Shown one piece after another: positions 44,461 through 53,294 of a stretch of 64,000 nucleotides of DNA. Positions within the stretch are counted from its first letter, which is position 1; each line of letters begins with the position of its first letter. Both the position numbers and the translations under genes were made by a program. The notes under the pieces were generated by a model, which had not been told where the DNA came from, searched no databases, and was given only the letters and a program-made list of their open reading frames with translations. Source of the DNA: Planctomycetota bacterium (GTDB lineage Bacteria; Planctomycetota; UBA1135; GCA-002686595); assembly GCA_012960475.1 (NCBI GenBank), contig DUBE01000037.1, positions 1 to 64,000 of the forward strand, read 5' to 3'.

Positions 44461-45066
44461 ATGGCGCCAGCCCAGTATCCGGCCGCACGCGTTTCCTCTT
44501 CTCACGCCGTCTTTCCCTCGGGACTGTCTCCTGAAGGCAAGCTGCCCTTGTCCGGCCTGAGCATTTCGCGCCGGCTGCTGCGCTGGTTCCCCCAGGGTCT
44601 GGCCATGGCGGCGATTCTCTGGAGCCTTTGCTTTCACGTTTCTCAGGTGCGTGGGTCGTCCATGTCTCCGGGAATCCTGAATTCCGATCGAATAGTGGTG
44701 GATGGTTTCTTTCACCACATCATCCCCATGAACCGCGGGGATGTGGTGGTGCTGGAGTATCCCCTTGATCGCAGTTTGGACTATGTCAAGCGCGTGATCG
44801 GCTTGCCGGGGGATGACATCTTGATCGCCTTTGGCAAGGTCTGGGTCAATGGAGAACTCCTGGACGAGCCCTATCTGGATGCGGGTCTGGTCGACCGTAC
44901 CAGCTTCAAGCACAGCACCGTGGCTCCCAATCACTTCTTTGTACTTGGGGACAATCGTATCCACAGCTCCGACAGCCGCGAGTTCGGTCAGGTGCCAATG
45001 GACTGCCTGCGCGGGGTGGTGCGCGCGCGCCTGTGGCCCTTCAGTCGTGCCGGTTGGGTGAACTGA
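44461..45066 (+). CDS. lepB: Signal peptidase I
   Basis: Membrane-bound Ser/Lys protease that removes signal peptides from exported proteins. 201 aa from ATG 44461. One membrane segment (LAMAAILWSLCFHV, about residues 47-60) is followed by the nucleophile in GSSMSPGI (Ser67), the general base in YVKRVIGLPGDDI (Lys110) and the C-terminal box LGDNRIHSSDSREFG. Short form with no large insert. ATG 44359 would add 34 non-conserved residues. Confidence 0.92.
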   Translation: MAPAQYPAARVSSSHAVFPSGLSPEGKLPLSGLSISRRLLRWFPQGLAMAAILWSLCFHVSQVRGSSMSPGILNSDRIVVDGFFHHIIPMNRGDVVVLEYPLDRSLDYVKRVIGLPGDDILIAFGKVWVNGELLDEPYLDAGLVDRTSFKHSTVAPNHFFVLGDNRIHSSDSREFGQVPMDCLRGVVRARLWPFSRAGWVN

Positions 45067-45096
45067 AGGCCCTGGGGCTTCGGCTATCTTGGGGCG

Positions 45097-45819
45097 GTGT
45101 CCAGCACTCCCATTGTTTTGATCAGCGGCGCGGCTCGGGGTTTGGGCCTGGCCAGCGCGGAACGCCTCGCGGCCCTTGGCTGGTGTGTACATGGGGTACA
45201 TCGTGATGCTGCGGGGCGACAGGGTCTCGTCGATCGCCTCGGTGAAGACCAGGTGCATCAGGCGGATCTGAGTGAGACAGGGGCAGCTGAACAGGTGGTG
45301 AATCGGGTCCTGGCCAGGGCCGGTCGATTGGACGGGGTCGTGCACGCCATGGGGGAGTTTGCGAGTGCTGTGCCCTCTGAAACCTCACGGGAATTGGTGC
45401 AGGACCTTTGGCGTAGCAACATGCTCTCGGCGGTGGATTTCTTGGATGCGAGTCGAGGAGCCCTGCGCGCTTCCAAGGGGGCGGCGGTGTTTTTTGGAAG
45501 CGCTGGACTGGCGGGGGTTCGCGCTCGTCAAACGACTGCTGCCTACATAGCTGCAAAGACCGCGCTCCTGGTCTGGATGAAGTCTGCGGCCCTGGAGGAA
45601 GCGCCCCATGGGGTGCGCGTCAACATGGTCTCACCGGGGGTGATTCCCCACAGGGACGCGGCTTCGGAGACATCCGATCCTGAGCGCCTGGCACGTATTC
45701 CCAGCGGCCGCGGAGGCAAGCCCGAAGAAGTCGCTGCGGCGGTGAGCTGGTTGCTCTCTTCGGACGCTAGCCATGTGATCGGTCAGGACTTGGAAGTAGC
45801 TGGCGGCTGGTTGCTCTAG
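45097..45819 (+). CDS. Short-chain dehydrogenase/reductase
   Basis: NAD(P)-dependent oxidoreductase of the classical SDR family, 240 aa from GTG 45097. Cofactor motif ISGAARGLGLASAERL, then VHAMGEFAS in the place of NNAG, catalytic Ser in VFFGSAGLAG and Y-x-x-x-K in AAYIAAKTAL. The tail VIGQDLEVAGGWLL matches 3-oxoacyl-ACP reductase-like members. Substrate unknown; 30 nt after lepB. Confidence 0.85.
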   Translation: MSSTPIVLISGAARGLGLASAERLAALGWCVHGVHRDAAGRQGLVDRLGEDQVHQADLSETGAAEQVVNRVLARAGRLDGVVHAMGEFASAVPSETSRELVQDLWRSNMLSAVDFLDASRGALRASKGAAVFFGSAGLAGVRARQTTAAYIAAKTALLVWMKSAALEEAPHGVRVNMVSPGVIPHRDAASETSDPERLARIPSGRGGKPEEVAAAVSWLLSSDASHVIGQDLEVAGGWLL

Positions 45820-45880
45820 GGGCTCGATTTATTGCAGCTCCCGCTGGCCAGTTGCCCTGGCGTTGGGGCACCATGGGGAC

Positions 45881-47254
45881 ATGAGTCAAGCCACCATCCA
45901 TAATCTGGATCCCGCCACGGGAGAGTTGATCGAGGAGATTCCCTGTGCCACCGAAGCGGAGGTTCAAGCCAAGGTAGCTCGGGCCCGGAATGCCTGGCCC
46001 GCCTGGCGTGGCATGGACTCGGGCCAGCGCTTGGACCTGTTGCGCGCAGTTCTCAAGCGCCTGGAGGAGGAGGCCCCGGAACTTGGAGCACTCCTCTCCC
46101 GGGAGATGGGCAAACCCCTCTCCCAGGCCATTGGCGAGGTGCGGGGCTATGCCAAGCACTTGGCTGGTGAGTTGGATGAGGTGGCCCTGGCGATTGCGCC
46201 CCAAATCATGCCTGGCAGCGAGGACGAGGTGCTCTTGTCCCGCGAACCCCACGGGGTCGTGGCGGTCATCACCCCTTGGAATTTTCCTGTGGGCATGCCT
46301 GCCCAGATCCTGATTCCTGCCCTGGGGGCGGGCAACACGGTGGTGTTCAAGCCCAGCGAGCATGTGCCCCTGACCGGGGCATTCCTGGCCCGCCTGTTTC
46401 AGGAGCATCTGCCAGACGGGGTGCTGGAGCTGCTGCAGGGGGGCGGCCCAGTGGGCGCTGCGCTTGTGGAGGAAGAGGTGGACATGATCGCTTTTGTGGG
46501 CAGTCGCGCCACGGGCATAGCAATCATGCGCAGCGCCGCGGGCAGTTTGAAACGACTGGTACTGGAACTCGGAGGCAAGGATCCCCTGCTTGTCTTTGCA
46601 GACGCTGATCTGGAAGCCGCTGCAATCTGCGCGACTCAGAACTCCCTGCGCAACACGGGGCAGGTCTGTTGCAGCGTGGAACGGGTCCTGGTGGAGCGCT
46701 CCGTGGCGCAACGCTTCGAGAAGCTTGTGTTGCAGGAAGCGGGGAACTGGCCTTTTGGAGATCCCCAGGTCAAGCAGACCTGCATGGGGCCTTTGGTGAG
46801 CGAATCCCAACGGGACAATGTAGTGGCCCATGTGGCGGACGCCCGGGAAAAGGGTGCGCGTATTGCGCTCGGTGGTGAACTGCCAAAGGGGTCCGGTTGG
46901 TTCTATCCCGCCACGGTGATTGTTGATGCTCCAAGCGATGCGAAGGTCATTCGTGATGAAACATTTGGCCCGGTGGTCTGCTTGACCTGCTTTGACACCG
47001 AAGACGAGGCTGTCGAGCGAGCCAACGACACGGTCTATGGCTTGGGCGCAAATGTGTGGACCGGCGATCCTGAGCGAGGCCGTCGGGTTTCCGCTGGGTT
47101 GCGCGCTGGTCAGGTGGGGGTCAATCGTTATCTGGGCGGCGCCCCGGGTACTCCCTGGGTCGGCGCCCGCCAGTCAGGCGTGGGATTCCTGGGGGGCATC
47201 GAAGGTCACCGGCAGTTCACGACTCCAAAGACCGTGGCAACCGCGCCCTCGTGA
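45881..47254 (+). CDS. NAD(P)-dependent aldehyde dehydrogenase
   Basis: 457 aa from ATG 45881. Rossmann and catalytic signatures: TPWNFPVGMPAQILIPALGAGNTVVFKPSE, general base Glu229 in LELGGKDP, nucleophile Cys263 in NTGQVCC, EEVD and DETFGPV segments. Length and motifs fit the succinate-semialdehyde dehydrogenase-like group, but the substrate cannot be assigned. Followed by the trp leader. Confidence 0.9.
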   Translation: MSQATIHNLDPATGELIEEIPCATEAEVQAKVARARNAWPAWRGMDSGQRLDLLRAVLKRLEEEAPELGALLSREMGKPLSQAIGEVRGYAKHLAGELDEVALAIAPQIMPGSEDEVLLSREPHGVVAVITPWNFPVGMPAQILIPALGAGNTVVFKPSEHVPLTGAFLARLFQEHLPDGVLELLQGGGPVGAALVEEEVDMIAFVGSRATGIAIMRSAAGSLKRLVLELGGKDPLLVFADADLEAAAICATQNSLRNTGQVCCSVERVLVERSVAQRFEKLVLQEAGNWPFGDPQVKQTCMGPLVSESQRDNVVAHVADAREKGARIALGGELPKGSGWFYPATVIVDAPSDAKVIRDETFGPVVCLTCFDTEDEAVERANDTVYGLGANVWTGDPERGRRVSAGLRAGQVGVNRYLGGAPGTPWVGARQSGVGFLGGIEGHRQFTTPKTVATAPS

Positions 47255-47321
47255 GCCGATTCCCTGTCTCGTTCTGGGCCCGGCCCTTGCGCTCCGGCCC
47301 CGGCCGGTTAGGATTCGTTGA

Positions 47322-47444
47322 ATGGAACGCAAGATCCAAGGCCTTCAGGGGCGTATAACCGCTCCCAGCCGAACCAGTGCCCGATTGGGGCAGTGGTGGT
47401 GGTGCCCCTCGCCCGCGATGCAGCGGATGGGGTGCGAGATCTAG
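47322..47444 (+). CDS. trpL: trp leader peptide with three consecutive Trp codons
   Basis: ATG 47322 to TAG 47442-47444, 40 residues, AGGA 8 nt upstream. Codons 25-27 (47394-47402) are TGG TGG TGG, giving QWWWC. Trp is rare, so three in a row just before trpE, followed by switchable RNA structures, is diagnostic of attenuation. In the established model, shortage of charged tRNA-Trp stalls the ribosome here and lets the antiterminator form. It is in a different frame from trpE and ends 122 nt before it. Confidence 0.85.
   Translation: MERKIQGLQGRITAPSRTSARLGQWWWCPSPAMQRMGCEI
47387..47432 (+). promoter_or_regulatory. Attenuator segment-1/2 hairpins over the Trp codons
   Basis: GGGGCA (47387-47392) can pair with TGCCCC (47403-47408) with the Trp codons as the loop. 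Alternatively CCCC (47405-47408) pairs with GGGG (47429-47432), enclosing CCGC (47413-47416) with GCGG (47423-47426). The second form hides the segment needed for the antiterminator and would be broken by a ribosome stalled on the Trp codons. Confidence 0.65.
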
Positions 47445-47477
47445 GACCTTCGCCTTTTCCTGATGTTCATCGCGGGC
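47411..47477 (+). promoter_or_regulatory. trp antiterminator pairing
   Basis: GCCCGCGATG (47411-47420, segment 2) is the exact reverse complement of CATCGCGGGC (47468-47477, segment 3). The 10-bp helix uses the left arm of the terminator, so the two structures exclude each other. Confidence 0.8.
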
Positions 47478-47513
47478 TCCCAGATCCTCTGGGGGCCCGC
47501 GCTTCTTTTTTCC
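47471..47513 (+). terminator. trp attenuator terminator
   Basis: 14-bp stem 47471-47484 with 47488-47501 (CGCGGGCTCCCAGA against TCTGGGGGCCCGCG, including one G-T pair), 3-nt loop TCC, followed by CTTCTTTTTT. A strong intrinsic terminator 66 nt before the trpE start. Confidence 0.9.
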
Positions 47514-47566
47514 TATCCTGCTGGCCTGCAAGAACAGCCCGTGCAAGACCATTCCCGAGACTCCGC

Positions 47567-49060
47567 GTGACTTCACCTCTTTCCCGATCCACCGATCAAG
47601 ACGCCGATCAGTACCAACTGGCCTGGTGGGTATTGCCCGCTGACCTTCTCACCCCGGTGCAGGCATTCCGAGCCCTGAGGGCCAGCGGCCACAAGGGCGC
47701 GCTGCTCGAATCCGTTGAGGGGGTGATGCGTCTGGCCCGCTATTCCTTCGTGGCCGTCAATCCTTGCGCGTCCCTGCGAGCACGTGCGGGAGAGGTGTCC
47801 GTCACCGAGGGTGGCAAGAGCGTCACCACTAAAGGCAGTGCATTGGAAGCCTTGCGCGCGGCTCTCAAGTCTCACGCGGTGCCCAAGGCGCCTCCGGGTC
47901 TGCCCCCTCTGGTGGGAGGCTGGCTTGGTTTCTTTGGCCATGAGTGGGTCACGGAGTTGGAGCCTCGTATCAAGCGACAGGAGAACGATCCATTTGGTGC
48001 GCCAGACGCCTGTTTTGATTTGTTCCGGGATGTGGTTGCCTTTGATCATGCGACCCAGCGGTTGTATCTGATCACCGCCTGTCCCCGGGGCGCTGCAGAC
48101 CGTAGTGCAGCGGAGAAGAAACTCGAGGGGCTGGCCCAGGACCTCTCCACCGAGGCGGGGGATTTCAAAGGCTTCACCCTGCTGGACGATCAGACCGAGC
48201 GCACCACTGAAGCGGGTGTCTACATGGAAGCGGTGGAAACCCTGCGTCAGGAAATTGGCGCGGGGGAGGTCTTTCAGGCAGTCCTCAGTCAGGGCTTTTC
48301 CCGGCGCTTTGCGGGGGATTCTTTCACCCTCTATCGCGTGCTGCGCCTGGTGAATCCCGCGCCTCACATGTTCTATTGGTCCACGGATGACATCACCCTG
48401 ATCGGTTCTTCTCCCGAGCGTTTGGTTTCCCTACGAGACGGAGTTTGCCAGGCCGTGCCCATCGCGGGCACCCGTCCACGCGGCAAAGACAAGGCGCAGG
48501 ATGACCTCTTGGGCGTGGAACTCTCGACTGATCCCAAGGAACGCGCAGAGCACGATATGCTGGTTGATCTGGCGCGCAATGATCTGGGCCGGGTGGCTCG
48601 GGTGGGCAGTGTGCAGGTGCGCGAACACGCCGTGCTGGAAAAATTTCCCCGCGTGCAGCACCTGGTCAGTCGCGTGGAGTCCCGCCTCGCTGCTGGGCGA
48701 GACGCCTTGGATCTGGCCGCTGCCTGCTTTCCCGCGGGAACGGTCTCAGGAGCGCCCAAGGTGCGCGCCTTGGAATTGGTCACTGCCTTGGAGGGCCGTT
48801 GCCGCGGACCCTACGCGGGGGCTTTCGGCTACTTTGATGGCTCCGGATCGGCGGAGTTGGCCATCACCATCCGGACTCTGGTAGTGCAAGCGGACCGCGT
48901 CCATTGGCAGGCGGGGGCGGGCATCGTTTGGGAGTCGAACCCTGAGCTGGAGCACGCGGAAACCTTGCACAAGGCACAAGCCCTGGCAGAGACCGTGACA
49001 ATGGCCGCCGAGCCCGCTTTTCAACCCCGGGGCGGCAATCCGGTGGGGGCTCAGTCATGA
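47567..49060 (+). CDS. trpE: Anthranilate synthase component I
   Basis: Converts chorismate plus ammonia (from TrpG) to anthranilate. GTG 47567 gives 497 aa; the frame is open back to 47318 but that part overlaps the attenuator and is not protein-like. Tryptophan feedback motif LLES at residues 46-49. Catalytic-core segments: GEVFQAVLSQ, PAPHMFYW, IGSSPERLV, PIAGTRPRG, and FPAGTVSGAPKVRALELV. Overlaps trpG by ATGA. Expression should follow tryptophan supply through the attenuator, and activity through the LLES site. Confidence 0.95.
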   Translation: MTSPLSRSTDQDADQYQLAWWVLPADLLTPVQAFRALRASGHKGALLESVEGVMRLARYSFVAVNPCASLRARAGEVSVTEGGKSVTTKGSALEALRAALKSHAVPKAPPGLPPLVGGWLGFFGHEWVTELEPRIKRQENDPFGAPDACFDLFRDVVAFDHATQRLYLITACPRGAADRSAAEKKLEGLAQDLSTEAGDFKGFTLLDDQTERTTEAGVYMEAVETLRQEIGAGEVFQAVLSQGFSRRFAGDSFTLYRVLRLVNPAPHMFYWSTDDITLIGSSPERLVSLRDGVCQAVPIAGTRPRGKDKAQDDLLGVELSTDPKERAEHDMLVDLARNDLGRVARVGSVQVREHAVLEKFPRVQHLVSRVESRLAAGRDALDLAAACFPAGTVSGAPKVRALELVTALEGRCRGPYAGAFGYFDGSGSAELAITIRTLVVQADRVHWQAGAGIVWESNPELEHAETLHKAQALAETVTMAAEPAFQPRGGNPVGAQS

Positions 49061-49662
49061 TTCTCTTGATCGACAACTACGATTCCTTCACCTACAACCT
49101 GGTGCAGGTCCTGGCGGCTTTGGGTGCCGAGGTTGTGGTGCGGCGTAACGATGCCTTGACATGCGAACAGGCTTTGAACCTGGGAGCTTCGGCGCTGGTG
49201 ATTTCTCCGGGACCGGGTCGGCCCAAGGACGCGGGCATAACGCTGGAATTGCTCGCTGCCCTGGATTGCAGCATACCGGTGCTGGGGGTTTGTCTTGGAC
49301 ACCAGGCACTTGTGGAGCAGGCTGGCGGAAAGTTGCTGGTGGATCCCTCGCCGGTGCATGGCAAGGCGAGTTTGGTGCACCACGCCAAGGGGCCCTTGTT
49401 TCGCGGTATTCAGAGTCCCTTTCCCTGTGCGCGCTATCACTCCTTGGTGGCCGAACGGGCCAGCCTGCCGGAGCACCTGAATCTGATCGCTTGGACCGAG
49501 GAGGGGCATGTGATGGCAGTGCAAGACACCCGCGGCCCGCGCTTTGGAGTGCAGTTCCATCCCGAGTCGATTCTGACTCCCTTGGGCACCCGCATCCTGG
49601 CGAACTTCTTGGCCGCTGCGGGAGAACCCGTGGCCACGCGCAGTCCAGGGAGCAGCCTGTGA
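49057..49662 (+). CDS. trpG: Anthranilate synthase component II (glutamine amidotransferase)
   Basis: Provides ammonia from glutamine to TrpE. 201 aa class I amidotransferase: NYDSFTYNL at the N-terminus, nucleophile Cys79 in LGVCLGHQAL, His168 and Glu170 in VQFHPESIL. May also serve aminodeoxychorismate synthase in organisms with one such subunit; the trp context makes TrpG primary. Overlaps at both ends by 4 nt. Confidence 0.95.
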   Translation: MILLIDNYDSFTYNLVQVLAALGAEVVVRRNDALTCEQALNLGASALVISPGPGRPKDAGITLELLAALDCSIPVLGVCLGHQALVEQAGGKLLVDPSPVHGKASLVHHAKGPLFRGIQSPFPCARYHSLVAERASLPEHLNLIAWTEEGHVMAVQDTRGPRFGVQFHPESILTPLGTRILANFLAAAGEPVATRSPGSSL

Positions 49663-50675
49663 ACACGCGCGAGGCACTGGCCGCTGTGCAGGGGGGCGCG
49701 AAGCTAAGCAGTGCGGAGTGCGAAGAGATCTTCGGGGAGGTCCTGGGTGGCAAAGCAGATGCCCTGGTCCTGGCTGCGCTGCTGTCCAGTCTGGCTCAAC
49801 GGCGGGAGACCCGGGATGAATTGCTCGGGGCCGTGCGCGCATTGCGTGGCAGCATGTTGCCCTTCGAGCATTCCTACCCAGATGCCATCGACACCTGTGG
49901 CACTGGTGGCGATGGGCTCGGCACCTTCAACCTATCCACCGCAGCTGCCCTGGTGGCCGCCGCCGCGGGAGCCCAGGTGGTCAAGCACGGCAACCGAGCC
50001 GCTTCTTCCAAGTCCGGATCCGCGGACCTGTTGGAGGCACTCGGGGTTTGCATTGAGTTGACCCCGGAACAGGCTCGGGAAGTGCTGGAGCAGGTGGGTA
50101 TCACCTACCTGCACGCGCCCCTCTATCATCCGGCTATGCGTCATGCGGGACCTGTGCGCAGGGCCCTGGGGATTCGCACGATCTTCAATTCCCTCGGCCC
50201 CCTCGCAAACCCCGGTGGTGTGCGTCGGCAGCTGGTGGGGGTTTCAGATGGATCCCGGGTTGAGGAGGTGGCATCGATTCTGGAGTCCCTGGGCCATGAG
50301 CGCGCGCTGGTGGTTCATGGGGGCGGCGGTGCGGATGAGTTGACCTTGGACGGGCCCAACATGGTGCGTTGTGTGGGCTCCTTGAAGTCCTTTGAGGCGC
50401 AAGGAGTGAAGCTGGGTCTGGACGCGGCGCCGGTCTCCGCCTTGGCGGGGGGTGATGCGCAGCACAATGCGGGCATCTTGCAGCGCCTGCTGGTTGGTGA
50501 CGGTGGGCCCCTGCGGGATGCACTGCTTTACAATGTGTCGGCGGCTCTTGTGCTGGCAGAAAAAGCCGCGAGTGCCGAAGAGGGTTTGCAACTGGCCGCC
50601 GAGGCCCTGGATTCGGGCGCAGCCAAGGATCGCTTGGAACAGTGGGTGCAACTTTCCCAGGCGGTAAGCGCGTGA
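49659..50675 (+). CDS. trpD: Anthranilate phosphoribosyltransferase
   Basis: Transfers phosphoribose from PRPP to anthranilate. GTG 49659 overlaps the trpG stop; 338 aa. PRPP-binding loop DTCGTGGDGLGTFNLSTA, KHGNRAASSKSGSADLLEALG and the family segment RRALGIRTIFNSLGPLANP. Frame extension upstream to 49161 is a shadow of trpG. Confidence 0.95.
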   Translation: MNTREALAAVQGGAKLSSAECEEIFGEVLGGKADALVLAALLSSLAQRRETRDELLGAVRALRGSMLPFEHSYPDAIDTCGTGGDGLGTFNLSTAAALVAAAAGAQVVKHGNRAASSKSGSADLLEALGVCIELTPEQAREVLEQVGITYLHAPLYHPAMRHAGPVRRALGIRTIFNSLGPLANPGGVRRQLVGVSDGSRVEEVASILESLGHERALVVHGGGGADELTLDGPNMVRCVGSLKSFEAQGVKLGLDAAPVSALAGGDAQHNAGILQRLLVGDGGPLRDALLYNVSAALVLAEKAASAEEGLQLAAEALDSGAAKDRLEQWVQLSQAVSA

Positions 50676-51478
50676 GCTTGCCCGCTGGAGTACGGCTGAC
50701 CGGCACACGGCTGGATCCGATCCTGCAATCGGTTGCGGTCAGGGCTGGTGAGCGCCAGCCGGTGGAGAAGATCGACGCCGCAGGTTCTCTTGAGTTGTTT
50801 CGCACTGCCCTTGGCGCTCCCGGCCTGTCACTGATCGCTGAGTGCAAACGCCGGGCTCCCTCGGTGGGGCAGCTTTCCAAAGAGGTCGATCTTGCCTGGC
50901 GGGCCCAGGCCTATGCCCGCGGAGGCGCCGCGGCCCTTTCGATCCTGACCGAGGAAGAGCATTTTGGGGGCCATCCCCGGGATCTTGCCGCCGTGCAATC
51001 AGCAGGGTTGCCTCGCCTGCGCAAGGACTTCTTGATCTCCACTCAGATGGTGCTCGAAAGCGTGCCCATGGGAGCGGATGGGGTGCTCTTGATCTGCGCT
51101 TGCTTGGAGGACGCCCTGCTCGAAGAACTGGCCGTATGCGCCAGGGAGCAGGGGCTCTTTACCTTGGTGGAGATCCACGACGAAGCGGAATTAGAACGGG
51201 CAGCACGACTTGACTGTGCGTCCATTGGCATTGGCGCCATCGGAGTCAACGCCCGTGACCTGCGGGATTTTTCGATTGACCTGGCAACGGTTGAGCGCAT
51301 CGTGCCCCTCATTCCCGAGGGTGTCTTGTCAGTGGCGGAGTCTGGCTTGTATGGTCCGGAAGACCTCTTGCGTGTGCGCGCAGCAGGTGCGGATGCGGCT
51401 TTGGTGGGCACGGCTCTCATGCGCTCGGAAGACCCCGAAGCGACTCTGCGAAATTGGAGTGAGGCGATAGAGGCATGA
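50672..51478 (+). CDS. trpC: Indole-3-glycerol phosphate synthase
   Basis: Closes the indole ring from CdRP. GTG 50672 (GTGA overlap), 268 aa TIM barrel. LIAECKRRAPSVG with the catalytic Lys, AAALSILTEEEHFGG, LRKDFLI, VGVNARDL-like IGVNARDLRDF, and VAESGLYGPEDL. The N-terminus is somewhat shorter than usual. Separate from trpF rather than fused as in enterobacteria. Confidence 0.94.
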   Translation: MSLPAGVRLTGTRLDPILQSVAVRAGERQPVEKIDAAGSLELFRTALGAPGLSLIAECKRRAPSVGQLSKEVDLAWRAQAYARGGAAALSILTEEEHFGGHPRDLAAVQSAGLPRLRKDFLISTQMVLESVPMGADGVLLICACLEDALLEELAVCAREQGLFTLVEIHDEAELERAARLDCASIGIGAIGVNARDLRDFSIDLATVERIVPLIPEGVLSVAESGLYGPEDLLRVRAAGADAALVGTALMRSEDPEATLRNWSEAIEA

Positions 51479-52113
51479 AGCCGGGCACGGTCAAGATCTG
51501 TGGGCTGACTCGGGTTGAGGATGTGCACGGCGCGGTTGGGGCGGGAGCGGATCTCCTTGGCTTTGTGCACCACGAGGATTCTCCCCGCCATGTTTCTCTT
51601 CAAGATCTCACGTCTCTGGTGGCGGCCGTTCCCGCGAACAAATCCAGTGTGTTGGTGGTGGTGAACGGTGACCCCGATGATCTTGGTTCCTTGATGAAGA
51701 CGAGTGGTGCGGACCTGTTGCAGTTGTGCGGAGATCAGGATCCCGAGGATTTTGAGTCCTTTGGCTTTCCGATCCTGCGGCGCATAGGCGTGCAGAAGGG
51801 AGCTTTGGTGGATCTGGTCCGCTGGTTCAGCGCGGCGCAGGCATTCGTGCTCGATCATCCATCTTCCGCCGGGGGCAGCGGGCTCTTGGTTGATTCTGTC
51901 CTGGCTGCCGAACTTGCTGCCGCGGGGCCATGTCTTCTGGCCGGGGGACTGGGCCCGGAGAGTGTTGCTACCAGCATCCGCGCGGTCAAACCCCTGGGTG
52001 TGGATGCTTCCTCCCGATTGGAACGCGCTCCCGGAAAAAAGGATCCCCAGCGCATGACTGATTTTGCGGATCGGGCTCGCCAGGCCTTTGCCCTGCAGGA
52101 GACCCAGCCATGA
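51475..52113 (+). CDS. trpF: Phosphoribosylanthranilate isomerase
   Basis: Amadori isomerase between TrpD and TrpC. 212 aa TIM barrel starting [12 protein letters not shown] with the catalytic Cys, [12 protein letters not shown], and a C-terminal [30 protein letters not shown], where VDASSRLE corresponds to the usual VDVSSGVE. Overlaps trpC and trpB by ATGA. Confidence 0.93.
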   Translation: MKPGTVKICGLTRVEDVHGAVGAGADLLGFVHHEDSPRHVSLQDLTSLVAAVPANKSSVLVVVNGDPDDLGSLMKTSGADLLQLCGDQDPEDFESFGFPILRRIGVQKGALVDLVRWFSAAQAFVLDHPSSAGGSGLLVDSVLAAELAAAGPCLLAGGLGPESVATSIRAVKPLGVDASSRLERAPGKKDPQRMTDFADRARQAFALQETQP

Positions 52114-53294
52114 GTTCCTTCCAACTCCCCACGCACTTTGGGCGTTTCGGCGGCTGCTATGCCCCTGAGACCTTGATGCCCGCTCTCCTGGAATTGGAAG
52201 CCGCCTTCATCGAAGCCCAAGCGGACCCGGGGTTCACAAGCGAACTTGCGCGCCTGGCCCGGGACTTTGGTGGGCGACCTACACCCTTGTTTCAGGCCCA
52301 GCGTCTGAGCAACGAGTGGGGCGTGGACCTCTGGCTCAAGCGCGAGGATCTTCTGCATACGGGAGCCCACAAGCTGAACAACGCCATGGGCCAGGCGCTC
52401 TTGGCCCAGCGCATGGGCAAGAAGCGTATTCTTGCAGAGACCGGCGCGGGACAACACGGGGTTGCCAGCGCCACCGTGTGTGCCCTGCTTGGTTTGGAAT
52501 GCGTTGTCTACATGGGGGAGGTGGACATCGAAAGACAGCGGCCTAATGTGGAGCGTATGCGCTTGCTGGGCGCGCGAGTTGAGTCCGTGGCTAGCGGTCA
52601 GCGCACCCTCAAGGACGCGGTGAACGAAGCCTTGCGCGCTTGGGTTTCCGATCCCGATGCGCACTACCTGTTGGGTTCGGCACTTGGCCCTCACCCCTTT
52701 CCCACCATCGTGGCCGCGTTTCATTCGGTGATCGGCGAAGAGGCCAAGCGCCAGTTCCTGGAGCAGAGCGGGATGGAACTGCCGGATCTCGCGTTGGCTT
52801 GCGTGGGGGGCGGATCCAATGCGATTGGTCTTTTTCGCGCCTTCTTGCCCCACCAACAGGTGGCTCTCATAGGAGTCGAAGCAGGAGGCCGCGGTTCCCA
52901 GCCGGGAGAACACGCGGCGCGTTGGCTGGGGGGGCGTGAGGGAGTCTTGCATGGCTGCCGCACATTGGTGCTTTCAGATGAACACGGTCAGATTCAAGGC
53001 ACACACTCCATCAGCGCCGGTTTGGATTACCCCGCGGTGGGGCCTGAGCATGCGGATCTTTCCGATCAGGGGCGTGCGCGCTACGAGGTCGCCGGAGATG
53101 CGGAAGCCCTGGCAGGATTCCAGGCGCTCGGACGATTCGAAGGGATTCTGCCCGCTCTGGAGTCCTCCCATGCCCTGGGTTGGCTCATGACCCATCAGGG
53201 TGACTGGCAGGGCAAACGGGTTGTACTCGGTCTTTCGGGCCGAGGCGATAAGGACCTGGTCACCGTCTTGCCCCTGCTGGGGGATGAGGCGTGA
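52110..53294 (+). CDS. trpB: Tryptophan synthase beta subunit
   Basis: PLP enzyme joining indole and serine. 394 aa, the length of the ordinary TrpB1 type. [17 protein letters not shown] at the start, PLP Lys88 in [21 protein letters not shown], the phosphate loop [10 protein letters not shown], and GRGDKD near the end. Directly coupled to trpA (GTGA). Confidence 0.97.
   Translation: MSSFQLPTHFGRFGGCYAPETLMPALLELEAAFIEAQADPGFTSELARLARDFGGRPTPLFQAQRLSNEWGVDLWLKREDLLHTGAHKLNNAMGQALLAQRMGKKRILAETGAGQHGVASATVCALLGLECVVYMGEVDIERQRPNVERMRLLGARVESVASGQRTLKDAVNEALRAWVSDPDAHYLLGSALGPHPFPTIVAAFHSVIGEEAKRQFLEQSGMELPDLALACVGGGSNAIGLFRAFLPHQQVALIGVEAGGRGSQPGEHAARWLGGREGVLHGCRTLVLSDEHGQIQGTHSISAGLDYPAVGPEHADLSDQGRARYEVAGDAEALAGFQALGRFEGILPALESSHALGWLMTHQGDWQGKRVVLGLSGRGDKDLVTVLPLLGDEA

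Larger units (their letters stand above)
47255..47566 (+). promoter_or_regulatory. trp operon leader region
   Basis: 312 nt holding a leader peptide gene with three Trp codons, alternative hairpins and an intrinsic terminator, listed separately. AGGA at 47310-47313 is the leader-peptide ribosome site. The promoter is not clear; TTGCGC and TAGGAT at 47287 and 47309 are spaced 16 nt but would start the transcript at the ATG. Confidence 0.8.

Noticed and set aside
47287..47314. Sigma-70-like promoter TTGCGC-16-TAGGAT for trp
   Set aside because: Start point would coincide with the leader ATG and the -10 overlaps the leader ribosome site; weak matches.
47318..47566. N-terminal extension of trpE to 47318
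   Set aside because: Would run through the leader peptide and terminator and adds low-complexity Pro/Arg sequence; GTG 47567 fits the family.
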